Source: Lacinutrix algicola
Lineage (GTDB): Bacteria > Bacteroidota > Bacteroidia > Flavobacteriales > Flavobacteriaceae
Direction: 5' to 3'
Assembly: GCF_001418085.1 (NCBI RefSeq)
Contig: NZ_LIQH01000039.1
Span: 372,001-436,000 of the forward strand
DNA: 64,000 nt
Under the pieces are notes generated by a model. The model was not told where the DNA came from. It saw only the letters and a list, made by a program, of their open reading frames with translations, and did not search any database. A program made the translations under genes and the position numbers. Position 1 is the first letter of the stretch. Each line of letters begins with the position of its first letter. Below, one piece after another: positions 53,249 through 62,689 of this stretch.

Positions 53249-54949
53249 TTAATTAATGGTTCCAATATAAGAATTTCTAGCTTGTAATAAGCATGCAATC
53301 CCAATAACTATAACACATCCTATAAAATTAAGCCATAAAAATGGAAGGTTTATTATTTCGTAATTATCTAAAAGGAAAAGAGTAATTACTAAAAATTGAG
53401 TAATAAAAGCAGCAACAAAAACAGCATTTGCTTTTACATATTTAAAAAAGAATGCTAATAAAAAGATACCTAATACATTGCCATAAAATATAGAACCAAT
53501 AATATTTACAAGTTGTATTAAATTTTCTGCCAAATTAGCAACGCATGCGACGCCAATGGCTAGTATTCCCCAAAGTAATGTAAAATATCTAGATGCTTTT
53601 ACCATTTCCTCTTCGGTCTTTTCTCCAACGCGATGCTTGTATAAATCTATAGTAGTTGTACTTGCTAAAGCATTTAATTCGCTTGCAGTACTCGACATTG
53701 CAGCAGATAGAATTACGGCCAATAACAAACCGATTAAACCTCTCGGTAAATTGTTTAGTATAAAATGAATAAAGACGTAATCTTTATCGTTGCTTTCCAC
53801 CTTAACGTTATTAGCATCACCAGCTTTTTCAATTAAAGCTTTTGCTTTATCTCTTAAGGCATCGTTTGCTGTATTAAATGAAGCTATGCTTGCCGTATTT
53901 GTACTGTTTTCATTTAAAACAAAATTATTAATGGCTGCTTTTTTATTTTCGAATAATGTCTTTTGTTCTTGTTGAATAGCCTTATATTCATCGGCATATT
54001 CAGAATTTAAAACCACTTCTGTAGCTGTAGGATTAAAGTTTACAGGCGCTTGATTAAATTGATAAAATACGAATACCATAACACCAACAAACAGAATAAA
54101 AAACTGCATTGGTATTTTTAAAAGACCATTAAACATTAAGCCTAATTGCATTTCTCTAATAGACTTTCCTGATAAATAACGCTGTACTTGACTTTGGTCT
54201 GTTCCAAAATATGAAAGCATTAAAAATGTTCCACCAATAATACCAGTCCAAAATGTATAACGGTTATTTAAATCGAAAGAGAAATCGAGTACTTCCATTT
54301 TTCCACTAGCACCAGCAATTTCTATGGCTTTAGAAAATGAAATATCTTGCGGTAATTGATTTATTATTAGTACAAAAGCGATAATCATTCCTGTAAAAAT
54401 CACCACCATTTGATGTTTTTGCGTAACGTTTACTGCTTTCGTTCCTCCAGAAACGGTGTAAATAATTACTAAAACACCAATAATAACATTTAGTAATAAT
54501 AGATTCCATCCTAAAACAGCCGATAATATAATGGCAGGAGCGAAGATGGTAATACCAGCAGCTAAACCACGTTGAATAAGAAATAGAACGGCAGTAAGTG
54601 TTCTTGTTTTTCTATCGAATCTATTTTCTAAAAACTCGTAAGCCGTATATACTTTTAGTCTGTGGTATAATGGTATAAATACCATACAAATAACAATCAT
54701 GGCAATTGGCAATCCAAAATAGAATTGTACAAAGCCCATACCATCGTTAAAAGCTTGTCCTGGAGTGGATAGAAATGTAATTGCACTTGCTTGAGTTGCC
54801 ATTACAGATAAACCAATAGTCCACCATTTAGACTGATTTCCGCCTTTTAAATAATCTTCTACGTTTTTACTTCCTCTGGTTTGAATAGTACCATAAATAA
54901 CTATGGTTAGTAATGTTCCTATTAAAACAACCCAATCTAATGTTTGCAT
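53249..54949 (-). CDS. Sodium:solute symporter family protein
   Basis: A 566-residue SSS transporter (LeuT fold, about 13 membrane helices). The N-terminal DYLKGGNQSKWWTIGLSVMATQASAITFLSTPGQAF and the SGGTKAV segment are typical, with FGTDQSQVQRYLSG following. A hydrophilic insert of ~75 residues (about 320-395) in a loop is lineage-typical. The substrate (sugar, sialic acid, solute) is not readable. A 35-codon ORF ends 3 bp upstream and a large PIG-L deacetylase is nearby, suggesting carbohydrate-derived ligands. Confidence 0.93.
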   Translation of the reverse strand: MQTLDWVVLIGTLLTIVIYGTIQTRGSKNVEDYLKGGNQSKWWTIGLSVMATQASAITFLSTPGQAFNDGMGFVQFYFGLPIAMIVICMVFIPLYHRLKVYTAYEFLENRFDRKTRTLTAVLFLIQRGLAAGITIFAPAIILSAVLGWNLLLLNVIIGVLVIIYTVSGGTKAVNVTQKHQMVVIFTGMIIAFVLIINQLPQDISFSKAIEIAGASGKMEVLDFSFDLNNRYTFWTGIIGGTFLMLSYFGTDQSQVQRYLSGKSIREMQLGLMFNGLLKIPMQFFILFVGVMVFVFYQFNQAPVNFNPTATEVVLNSEYADEYKAIQQEQKTLFENKKAAINNFVLNENSTNTASIASFNTANDALRDKAKALIEKAGDANNVKVESNDKDYVFIHFILNNLPRGLIGLLLAVILSAAMSSTASELNALASTTTIDLYKHRVGEKTEEEMVKASRYFTLLWGILAIGVACVANLAENLIQLVNIIGSIFYGNVLGIFLLAFFFKYVKANAVFVAAFITQFLVITLFLLDNYEIINLPFLWLNFIGCVIVIGIACLLQARNSYIGTIN

Positions 54950-54952
54950 AAC

Positions 54953-55060
54953 TTAAAACGCTTTAGTGATTAGGTAGAAGGCTATAATGTAAACAGCGTT
55001 TGCTACAAGAATTAAAGTATAGAGGTTATTCCACTTGTATTTTGGTTGGTTATTTTCCAT
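54953..55060 (-). CDS. 35-residue single-helix membrane protein upstream of the symporter
   Basis: The ORF encodes MENNQPKYKWNNLYTL, then one hydrophobic helix (about 15-32) and a KAF end. It stops 3 bp before the symporter ATG, so the two are likely translationally coupled. Small one-helix partners of SSS carriers are known in other systems (for example YjcH-type proteins near ActP), but sequence similarity is not evident. Might be an accessory subunit. Too short for most gene callers. Confidence 0.65.
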   Translation of the reverse strand: MENNQPKYKWNNLYTLILVANAVYIIAFYLITKAF

Positions 55061-55110
55061 ATAAAGGATTGTTTTATTGTTACATTAATCATGGCATAAA
55101 TGCATGATAA

Positions 55111-55248
55111 TTATTTTTTGTTTGAATTAGAATCGTTCTTTTTAGTACCGCTATAAATATCCATAATTATAGATATGAAATCTGATAGTAAACTAATAAT
55201 TGGTTTTGTAATAAATCTAATAAAAGGTTTTAATACATATTCAATCAT
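55111..55248 (-). CDS. 45-residue amphipathic small protein
   Basis: An ORF from ATG 55248: MIEYVLKPFIRFITKPIISL, then a hydrophobic-amphipathic helix (LLSDFISIIMDIY) and a polar Lys/Asn/Ser tail. It starts 15 bp after the PIG-L stop and ends 50 bp before the 35-residue ORF on the same strand. Codon use is like its neighbours. Membrane-surface binding is likely from the helix; function unknown. It could be a chance ORF. Confidence 0.5.
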   Translation of the reverse strand: MIEYVLKPFIRFITKPIISLLSDFISIIMDIYSGTKKNDSNSNKK

Positions 55249-55263
55249 GTTAGTATTGATATT

Positions 55264-57792
55264 TTAATTCTTTATTTCAGATTCATTATCTATATCCTTC
55301 TTCCCAATACTCAGCATATTAGCAAATAATCTATAAGCACCAGAAACGCCTGCTGGAAACTCTCTAAAGAAACTTAAACCTGTGTAGATATAATGTCCTT
55401 TTCCATGTTTTGCTATAAGTAAACTTCCTGTTTTTGCAGTTTCTCCTTTATCATGCATAGATAATATAGGAGTGAACTCCTTAGACCATTTGTTAGGGAA
55501 ATATAATCCACGTTCTTGTGTCCAACCTTTAAAATCTTCTTGAGTAATTTTATTTGGGCTGTTTAATACTTCGTGATTAGGGTTTACAAAAGTAACATCT
55601 GCAAACTCGTCTGTTACTCTGTCTCTAGAAAGTGTTAAACTATAAGGCGCAATATTATCTACTTTAATTCTGTGGCTTGTATTGTATTGCACAATCATAT
55701 TACCGCCATTTTTAACGAAATCGAATAATACTTCTTGTTTGTAATTTAATGCTTCAACAGTGTTGTAAGCTCTAATACCAACTACAACAGCATCAAACTT
55801 ATTTAAGTTTTCTGGAGTAATGTCTTCTGGAGAAATAGTTACTACATTGTATCCAATTTGCTTTAAACTTTCTGGTACAACATCACCAGCACCTTCAATG
55901 TATGCAATATTTTCACCTCGTTTTTTAATGTCTAAACGTACAATTTTACTTTCGCTTGGTAATAACACCGTTTGAAACGGAATATGGTCGTAATCAATTT
56001 CTATTAATTCTTTAGTGTATACTTTATTACCAATTGTAACTTTAGGCGTTATAGTACCTTCACTTTGGTTTTTAGGCGGAATAACAGTAAAAATAACTGT
56101 TTGTTCTTGACCTTTATGTTCTATATTTATTTTTTGTTGCTTCGGAAAAACACTCCATCCTTTTGGGTAATTTAACTCAATAGATCCTTCTAAATTATCG
56201 CGTCCTGCTTTAACTACAACAGGAATATCTTTCTGCGAATCGTTTTCGAAAATGATTACTTTTTCTGAAATTTTAGATGAAGCTTCAGGAATAATCTCGA
56301 AAGGTTTGTAAACTTCTCCTTTTACCGGATCGTTGGTTTTATAAATAATTGCTTTTGTAAATGAGATAGGAGTACCTTCAATTTTTAAGTTGAATTTTAC
56401 AGTTGCAGTTCTTAATGTTTCAGGTAAACCAATCCAATCTTTATTTTTTACCTTATACATTCCTAAAGTTCCTTTTTCTTCTAACCAGTATGGAACCGAA
56501 TAATTGTCTTCGTTAGAAATGTGAAATTCTAAAGCTTCTTTGTTAGAAATATTATTATCTAAATTGATGTTTTTAGTAATTGTTTTTCCATCATCAGATT
56601 TAGAAAGTGATAATAACTCGATATTAGAAGTACTTCTATTTATTACTTCAATATTTAATTGAATCTTATTATTTAAAGTACTCGTACTTTCCTTAGCTAC
56701 AGCCTCTAAATACAATCCGCTACAAGCTGAAATAATAGCTTTTATTTCTTCTGTTTTAATTGTTTTCCAATGGCTGTCTTCTAAATTTTGAATTAAAGTA
56801 TAAGCGCTCATTAATTCTTTTAAAGAAGCTGAAGGATTATTAAAGTTATAATCGCTCTGTACTTTTTCTAAAATCTCACCAATAGCTTTTCCGCCTTTAA
56901 CACGATTCCAAGAGGTGTCGATCCCATCAAAAACATTTGTTTTATCGTTTGGCATTTCACCTTTAACTAATTCTATATATTCTGTTTGCTTTCCGCGAGT
57001 TCCTGTATTACCAAAACCTTGAGATTTATGCTGACTACGACTTAAAGACGCTATTTCGGTATTACTTAATCCTGAACTTGGATAGTATTCACCAACATCA
57101 AAATTTAATAAATCAGATTTATCTGCTGCGTCAAATTTTTCTTGACTTCCGTAAAACCAATAAGAGGTATTAAAAAATTCACGTTTTGGCTGCCAAGTAC
57201 CATATTGTTTTACTTGGCTTGAGTATGCCGTGGCATCACCAGCTAAATCGAAAGCTTCTACGCTTAACATTGCAGAACTCGTATGGTGACCATGTGTTGT
57301 ACCTGGGCTTCTGTGATCGAAACGGTTAATAATTACATCTGGCTTAAATTGACGAATGGCCAAAACGACATCACTTAATACTTCTTCTTTATTCCAAATA
57401 GCCAAAGTTTCGTCTGGATGTTTAGAGTAACCAAAATCGTTAGCTCTAGTAAAACGCTGTGTTCCTCCATCTGTTCTTCTAGCTGCCAGTAATTCCTGAG
57501 TTCTAATAACGCCTAAAAGTTCTCTAATTTCTGGTCCAATAAGGTTTTGACCACCATCACCACGTGTTAACGATAAATAAGCAGTTCTTGCTTTTACATG
57601 GTTTGCCATGTAAGAAATAAGTCTTGTGTTTTCGTCGTCTGGATGTGCAGCAACATATAAAACCGAACCTAAGAAATTTAGTTTTTCTATAGATTGGTAT
57701 ATTTCAGATGCATTAGGTTTTTTTGGTTGTTGTGCGAAACTATTTATTGAGAAAAGGCAAATAAATAGGAGTGAAGCAATAGTTTTTAACAT
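55264..57792 (-). CDS. Large secreted PIG-L family deacetylase
   Basis: An exported 842-residue protein (signal peptide about 1-20, ending SFAQ). The N-terminal ~290 residues are a PIG-L/LmbE zinc deacetylase: AAHPDDE at about 49-54 supplies two metal ligands and the base, TRGDGGQN follows, and GTTHGHHTSS supplies the third ligand region. The middle is a beta-rich part and the C-terminus (about 640-830) resembles a glutamine-amidotransferase-like fold (YNVVTISPEDITPENLNKFDAVVVGIRAYN). The family acts on N-acetyl sugars and derivatives. Likely periplasmic, linked with the symporter downstream. Confidence 0.92.
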   Translation of the reverse strand: MLKTIASLLFICLFSINSFAQQPKKPNASEIYQSIEKLNFLGSVLYVAAHPDDENTRLISYMANHVKARTAYLSLTRGDGGQNLIGPEIRELLGVIRTQELLAARRTDGGTQRFTRANDFGYSKHPDETLAIWNKEEVLSDVVLAIRQFKPDVIINRFDHRSPGTTHGHHTSSAMLSVEAFDLAGDATAYSSQVKQYGTWQPKREFFNTSYWFYGSQEKFDAADKSDLLNFDVGEYYPSSGLSNTEIASLSRSQHKSQGFGNTGTRGKQTEYIELVKGEMPNDKTNVFDGIDTSWNRVKGGKAIGEILEKVQSDYNFNNPSASLKELMSAYTLIQNLEDSHWKTIKTEEIKAIISACSGLYLEAVAKESTSTLNNKIQLNIEVINRSTSNIELLSLSKSDDGKTITKNINLDNNISNKEALEFHISNEDNYSVPYWLEEKGTLGMYKVKNKDWIGLPETLRTATVKFNLKIEGTPISFTKAIIYKTNDPVKGEVYKPFEIIPEASSKISEKVIIFENDSQKDIPVVVKAGRDNLEGSIELNYPKGWSVFPKQQKINIEHKGQEQTVIFTVIPPKNQSEGTITPKVTIGNKVYTKELIEIDYDHIPFQTVLLPSESKIVRLDIKKRGENIAYIEGAGDVVPESLKQIGYNVVTISPEDITPENLNKFDAVVVGIRAYNTVEALNYKQEVLFDFVKNGGNMIVQYNTSHRIKVDNIAPYSLTLSRDRVTDEFADVTFVNPNHEVLNSPNKITQEDFKGWTQERGLYFPNKWSKEFTPILSMHDKGETAKTGSLLIAKHGKGHYIYTGLSFFREFPAGVSGAYRLFANMLSIGKKDIDNESEIKN

Positions 57793-57897
57793 TGTTTTTT
57801 CTTTGAATTGAACTCGAATAATGAAGAGTACTCAAATATAAACAATCACTGTTTTTAATCTTAAATTTTTGGTTTTCTTTAACTAAATGAAAAAGGC

Positions 57898-58647
57898 CTA
57901 GATTATCTTTTTTATAACACGCAATTTATGTGTGTGTATTTTAGAATCTACATTGTAAATACCAGAATGATCTAATCTATCTATGCGTACTTTTCCATGT
58001 GCGTGAATAATGTAGTTGTCTTTCATTATAATACCAACGTGTACAATGTTTCCTTCGGCATTATCAAAAAAGGCTAAATCTCCTGGTTCACTTTCTTCAA
58101 TAAAACTTAAGGCTTCACCTTGTGTTGCCTGTTGAGATGCATCACGAAGTAATTTATAGCCATTCATTTTATAAACCATTTGGGTAAAACCAGAACAATC
58201 TATACCAAAAGGTGTTTTTCCTCCCCAAAGATATGGCGAGTTTAAATAGTTAAAAGCAGTAGTAATAACTTGATTTTTATCTTTTTTTCCTTGGGTAAAT
58301 TCGCCTTCAAAATTATGCTCTAAAAGAGATAAACCATTAAGTTGAGAGCCTAAAGGAACAGCATAAAGTTGCTGGTTTTTATCTTCAATAAATTCTATTA
58401 AATCTGAAGATAATTTTGGTGTCTCATTATGTAAAGTATCGTAAGTTTCTTTGTCAATCTCAAAATACTGTTTGATATCTATCCAACCTTCATATTTATC
58501 GAATGCCAATCGTATTTTACACCAAGATTTTCGCATCTCTGTAATTTTAAATACATCTCCATATAAAACTTGCGATACCAATTCACTGGTATCGCTAGCT
58601 TCAAGTCTTAAAGGGACAATGCTTAAATTACAAATGCCGTATTGCAT
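57898..58647 (-). CDS. C40 (NlpC/P60) family peptidase with SH3-like domain
   Basis: A 249-residue cell-wall peptidase. The N-terminal half has a bacterial SH3-type domain (SELVSQVLYGDVFKI, WCKIRLAFDKYEGWID). The C-terminal NlpC/P60 domain shows NSPYLWGGKTPFGIDCSGFTQMVYK with catalytic Cys, VHVGIIM with His and a late HAHG. Homologues cut gamma-D-Glu-diamino acid bonds in muropeptides. No signal peptide is seen, so it may act on imported cell-wall fragments in the cytoplasm, as for some dipeptidyl-peptidase VI enzymes. Confidence 0.9.
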   Translation of the reverse strand: MQYGICNLSIVPLRLEASDTSELVSQVLYGDVFKITEMRKSWCKIRLAFDKYEGWIDIKQYFEIDKETYDTLHNETPKLSSDLIEFIEDKNQQLYAVPLGSQLNGLSLLEHNFEGEFTQGKKDKNQVITTAFNYLNSPYLWGGKTPFGIDCSGFTQMVYKMNGYKLLRDASQQATQGEALSFIEESEPGDLAFFDNAEGNIVHVGIIMKDNYIIHAHGKVRIDRLDHSGIYNVDSKIHTHKLRVIKKII

Positions 58648-58709
58648 TTATTAAATTGAATTTATGTTATTATTTAAATGGGTAAGCAAGTTGAATACTG
58701 CTTAAAAAT

Positions 58710-59888
58710 TTAAGCGCGTTCTAATACTAATGCCGAAGCACCACCACCACCATTACAAATAGCAGCTGCACCAATTTTAGCATCGTTTTGCTCTAAAACG
58801 TTTAATAATGTAATTAAAATTCTAACTCCAGAACAACCTAATGGGTGACCTAAAGAAACGGCACCACCATTAACGTTTACATTACTATCGTTTAATCCTA
58901 ATATTTTCATGTTAGCTAAACCAACAATCGAAAAGGCTTCGTTAAACTCAAAGAAATCTACATCTTTAATATCTAATCCTGCTTTATTTAATGCTTTTGG
59001 TAAAGCTATAGATGGAGCAGTAGTAAACCATTCTGGTTCGTGTGCAGCATCTGCATAACCTTTAATTGTAGCTAAAACTTTTAAACCTAATTCGTTAGCT
59101 TTCTCTCTACTCATTAACACCATTGCACCAGCACCATCATTAATTGTAGATGCATTTGCAGCAGTAACCGTCCCTTCTTTTGTAAAAGCAGCACGTAAAG
59201 TAGGAATTTTATCCATTCTTACATTCTTGTATTCTTCATCTTCTGTTACAATAACATCGTCACCACGTCTTTGTGGTACGGCAACAGGAACTATTTCATT
59301 ATTAAATTTTCCAGCTTCCCATGCCGCTGCAGATCTTTTGTAAGATTGTATAGCATAAGCATCTTGGTCTTCACGAGAAAACTCATATTTAGTAGCACAA
59401 GCATCTGCACTAACTCCCATAGCTTGTTGATCGTAAACATCTACTAAACCATCTTTTTGCATACCGTCTACCATTGTGGCAGGACCAAATTTAGTAGCAC
59501 TTCTTGCGTGAAAGTAATGAGGAATTAAACTCATGTTTTCCATACCTCCAGCAACAACTATTTCTGCATCACCTAAAGCAATAGATTGTGCCGCTTGCAT
59601 AACTGTTTTCATTCCAGAAGCACAAACCTTGTTTATTGTAGTACAAGGTACAGTGTTAGGAATACCAGCAAATATTGCAGCTTGTCTAGCAGGAGCTTGA
59701 CCTGTACCAGCTTGTACAACATTACCCATTAAAACCTCTTGAACTAATTCTGGGTTTAAATTTATTTTTTCCAATGCACCTTTAATTGCTATAGCACCTA
59801 ATTTTGGAGCTGGAATTGTTGATAATGCGCCTAAAAAACTACCAATAGGTGTTCTTGCTGCCGATACAATAACTACTTCTTTATTCAT
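58710..59888 (-). CDS. Acetyl-CoA C-acetyltransferase (thiolase)
   Basis: A 392-residue biosynthetic-type thiolase joining two acetyl-CoA, or cleaving 3-ketoacyl-CoA. Cys89 in NKVCASGMK, the NEAF motif, GHPLGCSG with the catalytic His and CNGGGGAS with the second Cys are all present. The start MNKEVVIVSAARTPIG matches the family. Length agrees with AtoB/PhaA-type enzymes. It lies alone, 131 bp divergent from the 7TM-HD gene. Confidence 0.95.
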   Translation of the reverse strand: MNKEVVIVSAARTPIGSFLGALSTIPAPKLGAIAIKGALEKINLNPELVQEVLMGNVVQAGTGQAPARQAAIFAGIPNTVPCTTINKVCASGMKTVMQAAQSIALGDAEIVVAGGMENMSLIPHYFHARSATKFGPATMVDGMQKDGLVDVYDQQAMGVSADACATKYEFSREDQDAYAIQSYKRSAAAWEAGKFNNEIVPVAVPQRRGDDVIVTEDEEYKNVRMDKIPTLRAAFTKEGTVTAANASTINDGAGAMVLMSREKANELGLKVLATIKGYADAAHEPEWFTTAPSIALPKALNKAGLDIKDVDFFEFNEAFSIVGLANMKILGLNDSNVNVNGGAVSLGHPLGCSGVRILITLLNVLEQNDAKIGAAAICNGGGGASALVLERA

Positions 59889-60025
59889 TTTTATGAGTCT
59901 TTAATTTTTGTCCTGCGAAAATAATGAATTTTTTGGGAAAAATTAGAGTGATATAATGATTATCACCAATTATTGAAATCATAATTTATTACATTTGAAT
60001 TTAAAGAATAAATCTGATTTTGATA

Positions 60026-62071
60026 ATGAAGGACTTAGTAAATAAATTTTACAAAAACCACGCTTTAGTTTACAAAGCAATTCTATTTATTGTTACTACA
60101 TTTTTAATAGTCTATTTGTTTCCAAAAAGCGGAAAATTTAAATACGATTTCGAAAAAGGTAAACCTTGGCAATCCGAAACACTTTATGCGCCTTTTGATT
60201 TTGCAATTCAGAAAACTACTGATGAAATCACAAAAGAAAAAGAAGAGATTGAAAAAACAGCAATAAAATATTTTAATATTAATGACACTGTAAAGGCTAA
60301 TGTTTTAAAAGAATACAATACTAATTTTAGTACTTCATTTCCAGATTCTTTATACAATTCGGCTAACGAAATTAAACAATTTGGTAAAACACTTATTGAA
60401 ACATTATACGAATATGGTGTAACTAATGAAGACGAACTTATTGCAAACAAAGCCTATGTTTCTATTTTAAATGATAGAGTAGAAGTAAGTAAAACAGATT
60501 TTTCTAATATTTACAAGCAGTCGCAAGTAAGACCCAAAATAGACGAAGCTCTTAAAGCTAATAATTTAGAAGAATATTCGAAGCCATTATCAATTTTGTT
60601 TTTCAATATTATAGAACCAAATTTAGAGTATAACAAAAGCCTTTCGGATAGTGCTTTAGAAGAGCGCTTAAACACAATTTCACATACTAGAGGAAGCATA
60701 GAAAAGGAAACATTAATTATCTCTAAAGGAGAAATAGTAGAAGGTAATAAATTTTTAATTTTAAAATCGCTTGAGTCTGAATATAAATCTCAAGTATGGA
60801 ACGAATCTAATTACAATTTAATAGTCTTTGCTTATACTTTGTTAGTAGCACTTGCACTATTAATGCTACTATTGTTTTTAAGAAAATACAGACTAGATGT
60901 ATTTAATAATAACACTAAAGTTACCTTTATCTTCTTCAATGTACTATTAATGGTTTTACTAACTACTTTAGTGGTTAATTACGATTCAAAATACATATAC
61001 ATTGTACCAATAGCAATACTTCCGCTAGTTTTAAAAGCTTTTTTCGATGCACGATTAGGCTTATTTACACATGTAATTACAGTACTACTTTTAGGTTTTA
61101 TTGTACCCAATAGCTACGAGTATATGTTTTTACAAATTATTGCAGGAATTGTAACAATACTAACGGTTTCAGAATTATATAAACGCGCAAACTTGTTCAT
61201 ATCTGTAGGTCAAATAACCATGATTTACATTATCGCATACTTTGCCTTTTTTATTATTCATGAAGGAAGTATGGATACTTTAAAATGGGACACTTTTGGA
61301 TTGTTTGTATTATGTGGTTTAGCAACGCTTTTTGTGCAACCTTTAATTTATATATATGAAAAACTCTTTGGCTTAGTATCAGATGTATCTTTATTAGAGC
61401 TTTCTGATACCAATTCTAAGCTTTTAAAACGATTATCTAATGAAGCGCCCGGAACTTTTCATCACTCTTTAAACGTTGCCAATTTAGCCGAAGCAGCAGC
61501 AAACGAAATAGGCGCAAATGCAATGCTAACAAGAGTAGGTGCTTTATATCATGATATTGGTAAAATGAAAAACCCTACTTATTTTACAGAAAACCAATCT
61601 TCAGGCTTAAATCCGCATGATGAGTTATCTCCTAAAGAAAGTGCAACTATAATTGTAGATCACGTTATTAATGGAATTGAAATAGCTAAGAAAAACAACC
61701 TACCAGATCGTTTAATAGATTTTATAAGAACACACCATGGTAATAGTAGTGTATATTATTTCTATATGAAAGAAAAATCTATTAACGAAGATGTCGATAT
61801 AAAAGACTTTTCTTATCCGGGACCAAAACCTTTTAGTAAAGAAACAGCTATTTTAATGATGTGTGATAGTGTAGAGGCTGCTTCTAAAAGTTTAAAGGAA
61901 CCAACATCAACAAAAATCGATAATTTTGTGGAAAATATCCTAAATAAACAGATGGATGATGGTCAATTTCTAAATGCGAACATAACTTTTAAAGAAATTC
62001 AATCTATAAAAAAAGTGCTAAAGCGCAAGCTTGCAAATATTTACCATTTAAGAATCGAATATCCCGAATAA
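60026..62071 (+). CDS. 7TM-HD (PgpH-like) HDIG-domain phosphodiesterase
   Basis: A 681-residue membrane protein from the ATG at 60026 (a TTG at 60020 is less likely). An N-terminal helix anchors an extracytoplasmic 7TMR-HDED domain (about 40-265), followed by seven membrane helices (about 270-465) and a cytoplasmic HD domain with HHSLNVANLAEAAA, ALYHDIGKM and IRTHHGN. PgpH of Listeria, with the same architecture, degrades c-di-AMP; that function here is inferred. It ends just upstream of the tRNA promoter. Confidence 0.95.
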   Translation: MKDLVNKFYKNHALVYKAILFIVTTFLIVYLFPKSGKFKYDFEKGKPWQSETLYAPFDFAIQKTTDEITKEKEEIEKTAIKYFNINDTVKANVLKEYNTNFSTSFPDSLYNSANEIKQFGKTLIETLYEYGVTNEDELIANKAYVSILNDRVEVSKTDFSNIYKQSQVRPKIDEALKANNLEEYSKPLSILFFNIIEPNLEYNKSLSDSALEERLNTISHTRGSIEKETLIISKGEIVEGNKFLILKSLESEYKSQVWNESNYNLIVFAYTLLVALALLMLLLFLRKYRLDVFNNNTKVTFIFFNVLLMVLLTTLVVNYDSKYIYIVPIAILPLVLKAFFDARLGLFTHVITVLLLGFIVPNSYEYMFLQIIAGIVTILTVSELYKRANLFISVGQITMIYIIAYFAFFIIHEGSMDTLKWDTFGLFVLCGLATLFVQPLIYIYEKLFGLVSDVSLLELSDTNSKLLKRLSNEAPGTFHHSLNVANLAEAAANEIGANAMLTRVGALYHDIGKMKNPTYFTENQSSGLNPHDELSPKESATIIVDHVINGIEIAKKNNLPDRLIDFIRTHHGNSSVYYFYMKEKSINEDVDIKDFSYPGPKPFSKETAILMMCDSVEAASKSLKEPTSTKIDNFVENILNKQMDDGQFLNANITFKEIQSIKKVLKRKLANIYHLRIEYPE

Positions 62072-62097
62072 TTTTTGAAAAAAAAGCAAAAAAAATG

Positions 62098-62128
62098 TTG
62101 TGTTATACTTTAATTCGTCTTAAATTTG
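62098..62128 (+). promoter_or_regulatory. Promoter of the tRNA-Ser-Pro-Arg cluster
   Basis: TTG (62098-62100), 20-bp spacer, TAAATTTG (62121-62128): a textbook Bacteroidota TTG/TAnnTTTG promoter, giving a start about 40 bp before tRNA-Ser. Confidence 0.75.
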
Positions 62129-62173
62129 CAACCGCAATTTACCGCAACGTTCATACAAATAAAAAATTACAAT

Positions 62174-62260
62174 GGAGAGGTGCCTGAGTGGCCGAAAGGA
62201 ACGGTTTGCTAAATCGTCGTACCAGCAATGGTACCCAGGGTTCGAATCCCTGTCTCTCCG
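62174..62260 (+). tRNA. tRNA-Ser (anticodon GCT)
   Basis: Class II tRNA of 87 nt without encoded CCA. Acceptor GGAGAGG pairs with the 3' strand TCTCTCC plus discriminator G; anticodon loop TTGCTAA reads AGC/AGU; long variable arm CGTACCAGCAATGGTACC; T-arm CAGGGTTCGAATCCCTG. Confidence 0.97.
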
Positions 62261-62281
62261 CAATTAACTGATAATCATTTT

Positions 62282-62356
62282 CGGGGTGTAGCGTAGCCCG
62301 GTTATCGCGCCACGTTTGGGACGTGGAGGCCGCAGGTTCGAATCCTGCCACCCCGA
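62282..62356 (+). tRNA. tRNA-Pro (anticodon TGG)
   Basis: 75 nt; acceptor CGGGGTG pairs with CACCCCG, discriminator A. Anticodon stem CCACG/CGTGG with loop TTTGGGA, anticodon TGG. T-arm GCAGGTTCGAATCCTGC. Starts 21 bp after tRNA-Ser. Confidence 0.97.
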
Positions 62357-62373
62357 CTATTATTAAATGCTAC

Positions 62374-62447
62374 GGGCTCGTAGCTCAGCTGGATAGAGCA
62401 CCTCCCTTCTAAGGAGGCGGTCACAGGTTCGAATCCTGTCGGGCTCA
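62374..62447 (+). tRNA. tRNA-Arg (anticodon TCT)
   Basis: 74 nt; acceptor GGGCTCG pairs with CGGGCTC (two G-U pairs), discriminator A. Anticodon stem CCTCC/GGAGG with loop CTTCTAA, anticodon TCT for AGA. T-arm ACAGGTTCGAATCCTGT. Confidence 0.97.
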
Positions 62448-62450
62448 CAG

Positions 62451-62486
62451 AATCCCTTTCATTTATTTGGAAGGGATTTCTTGTTT
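62451..62486 (+). terminator. Probable terminator of the tRNA cluster
   Basis: AATCCCTT...AAGGGATT hairpin 4 bp after tRNA-Arg, followed by a T-rich stretch (TCTTGTTT) rather than a pure T run. Confidence 0.6.
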
Positions 62487-62525
62487 AATAACGTTTCCTT
62501 AAATTAAATAACTATCTTACTAACT

Positions 62526-62678
62526 ATGGCTAAATCAGGAAGTGCTAAGAACACTAAAAATAAAGCGAAGCATACCAAGCTAATGGATAAGAAGAAGAAT
62601 AAACTTCGCCAAGAAAAAATAGCTAGAAAGGAAAAATTAAAAGCTATTATATCACTTTCAAAAAACAGAGACAGTTAA
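62526..62678 (+). CDS. Small basic conserved-type protein (50 residues)
   Basis: The ORF (MAKSGSAKNTKNKAKHTKLM...) is extremely Lys-rich and lacks hydrophobic or catalytic motifs; it should be a disordered or helical nucleic-acid-binding peptide. Just after the tRNA cluster and before a terminator whose stem includes its last codons and stop. Similar tiny basic proteins occur in flavobacterial genomes. Function unknown. Confidence 0.7.
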   Translation: MAKSGSAKNTKNKAKHTKLMDKKKNKLRQEKIARKEKLKAIISLSKNRDS

Positions 62679-62689
62679 TCTCTGTTTTT
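62661..62689 (+). terminator. Terminator overlapping the end of the small basic protein gene
   Basis: AAAAACAGAGA-CAGTTAA-TCTCTGTTTTT. The TAA stop lies within the loop, so the final codons lie in the hairpin stem. Confidence 0.85.

Noticed and set aside
62151-62351. 66-residue minus-strand ORF over the tRNA-Ser and tRNA-Pro genes (MAGFEPA...-type)
   Set aside because: It is antisense to two clear tRNA genes; such AGFEPA-like translations are a well-known artefact of tRNA T-arms.
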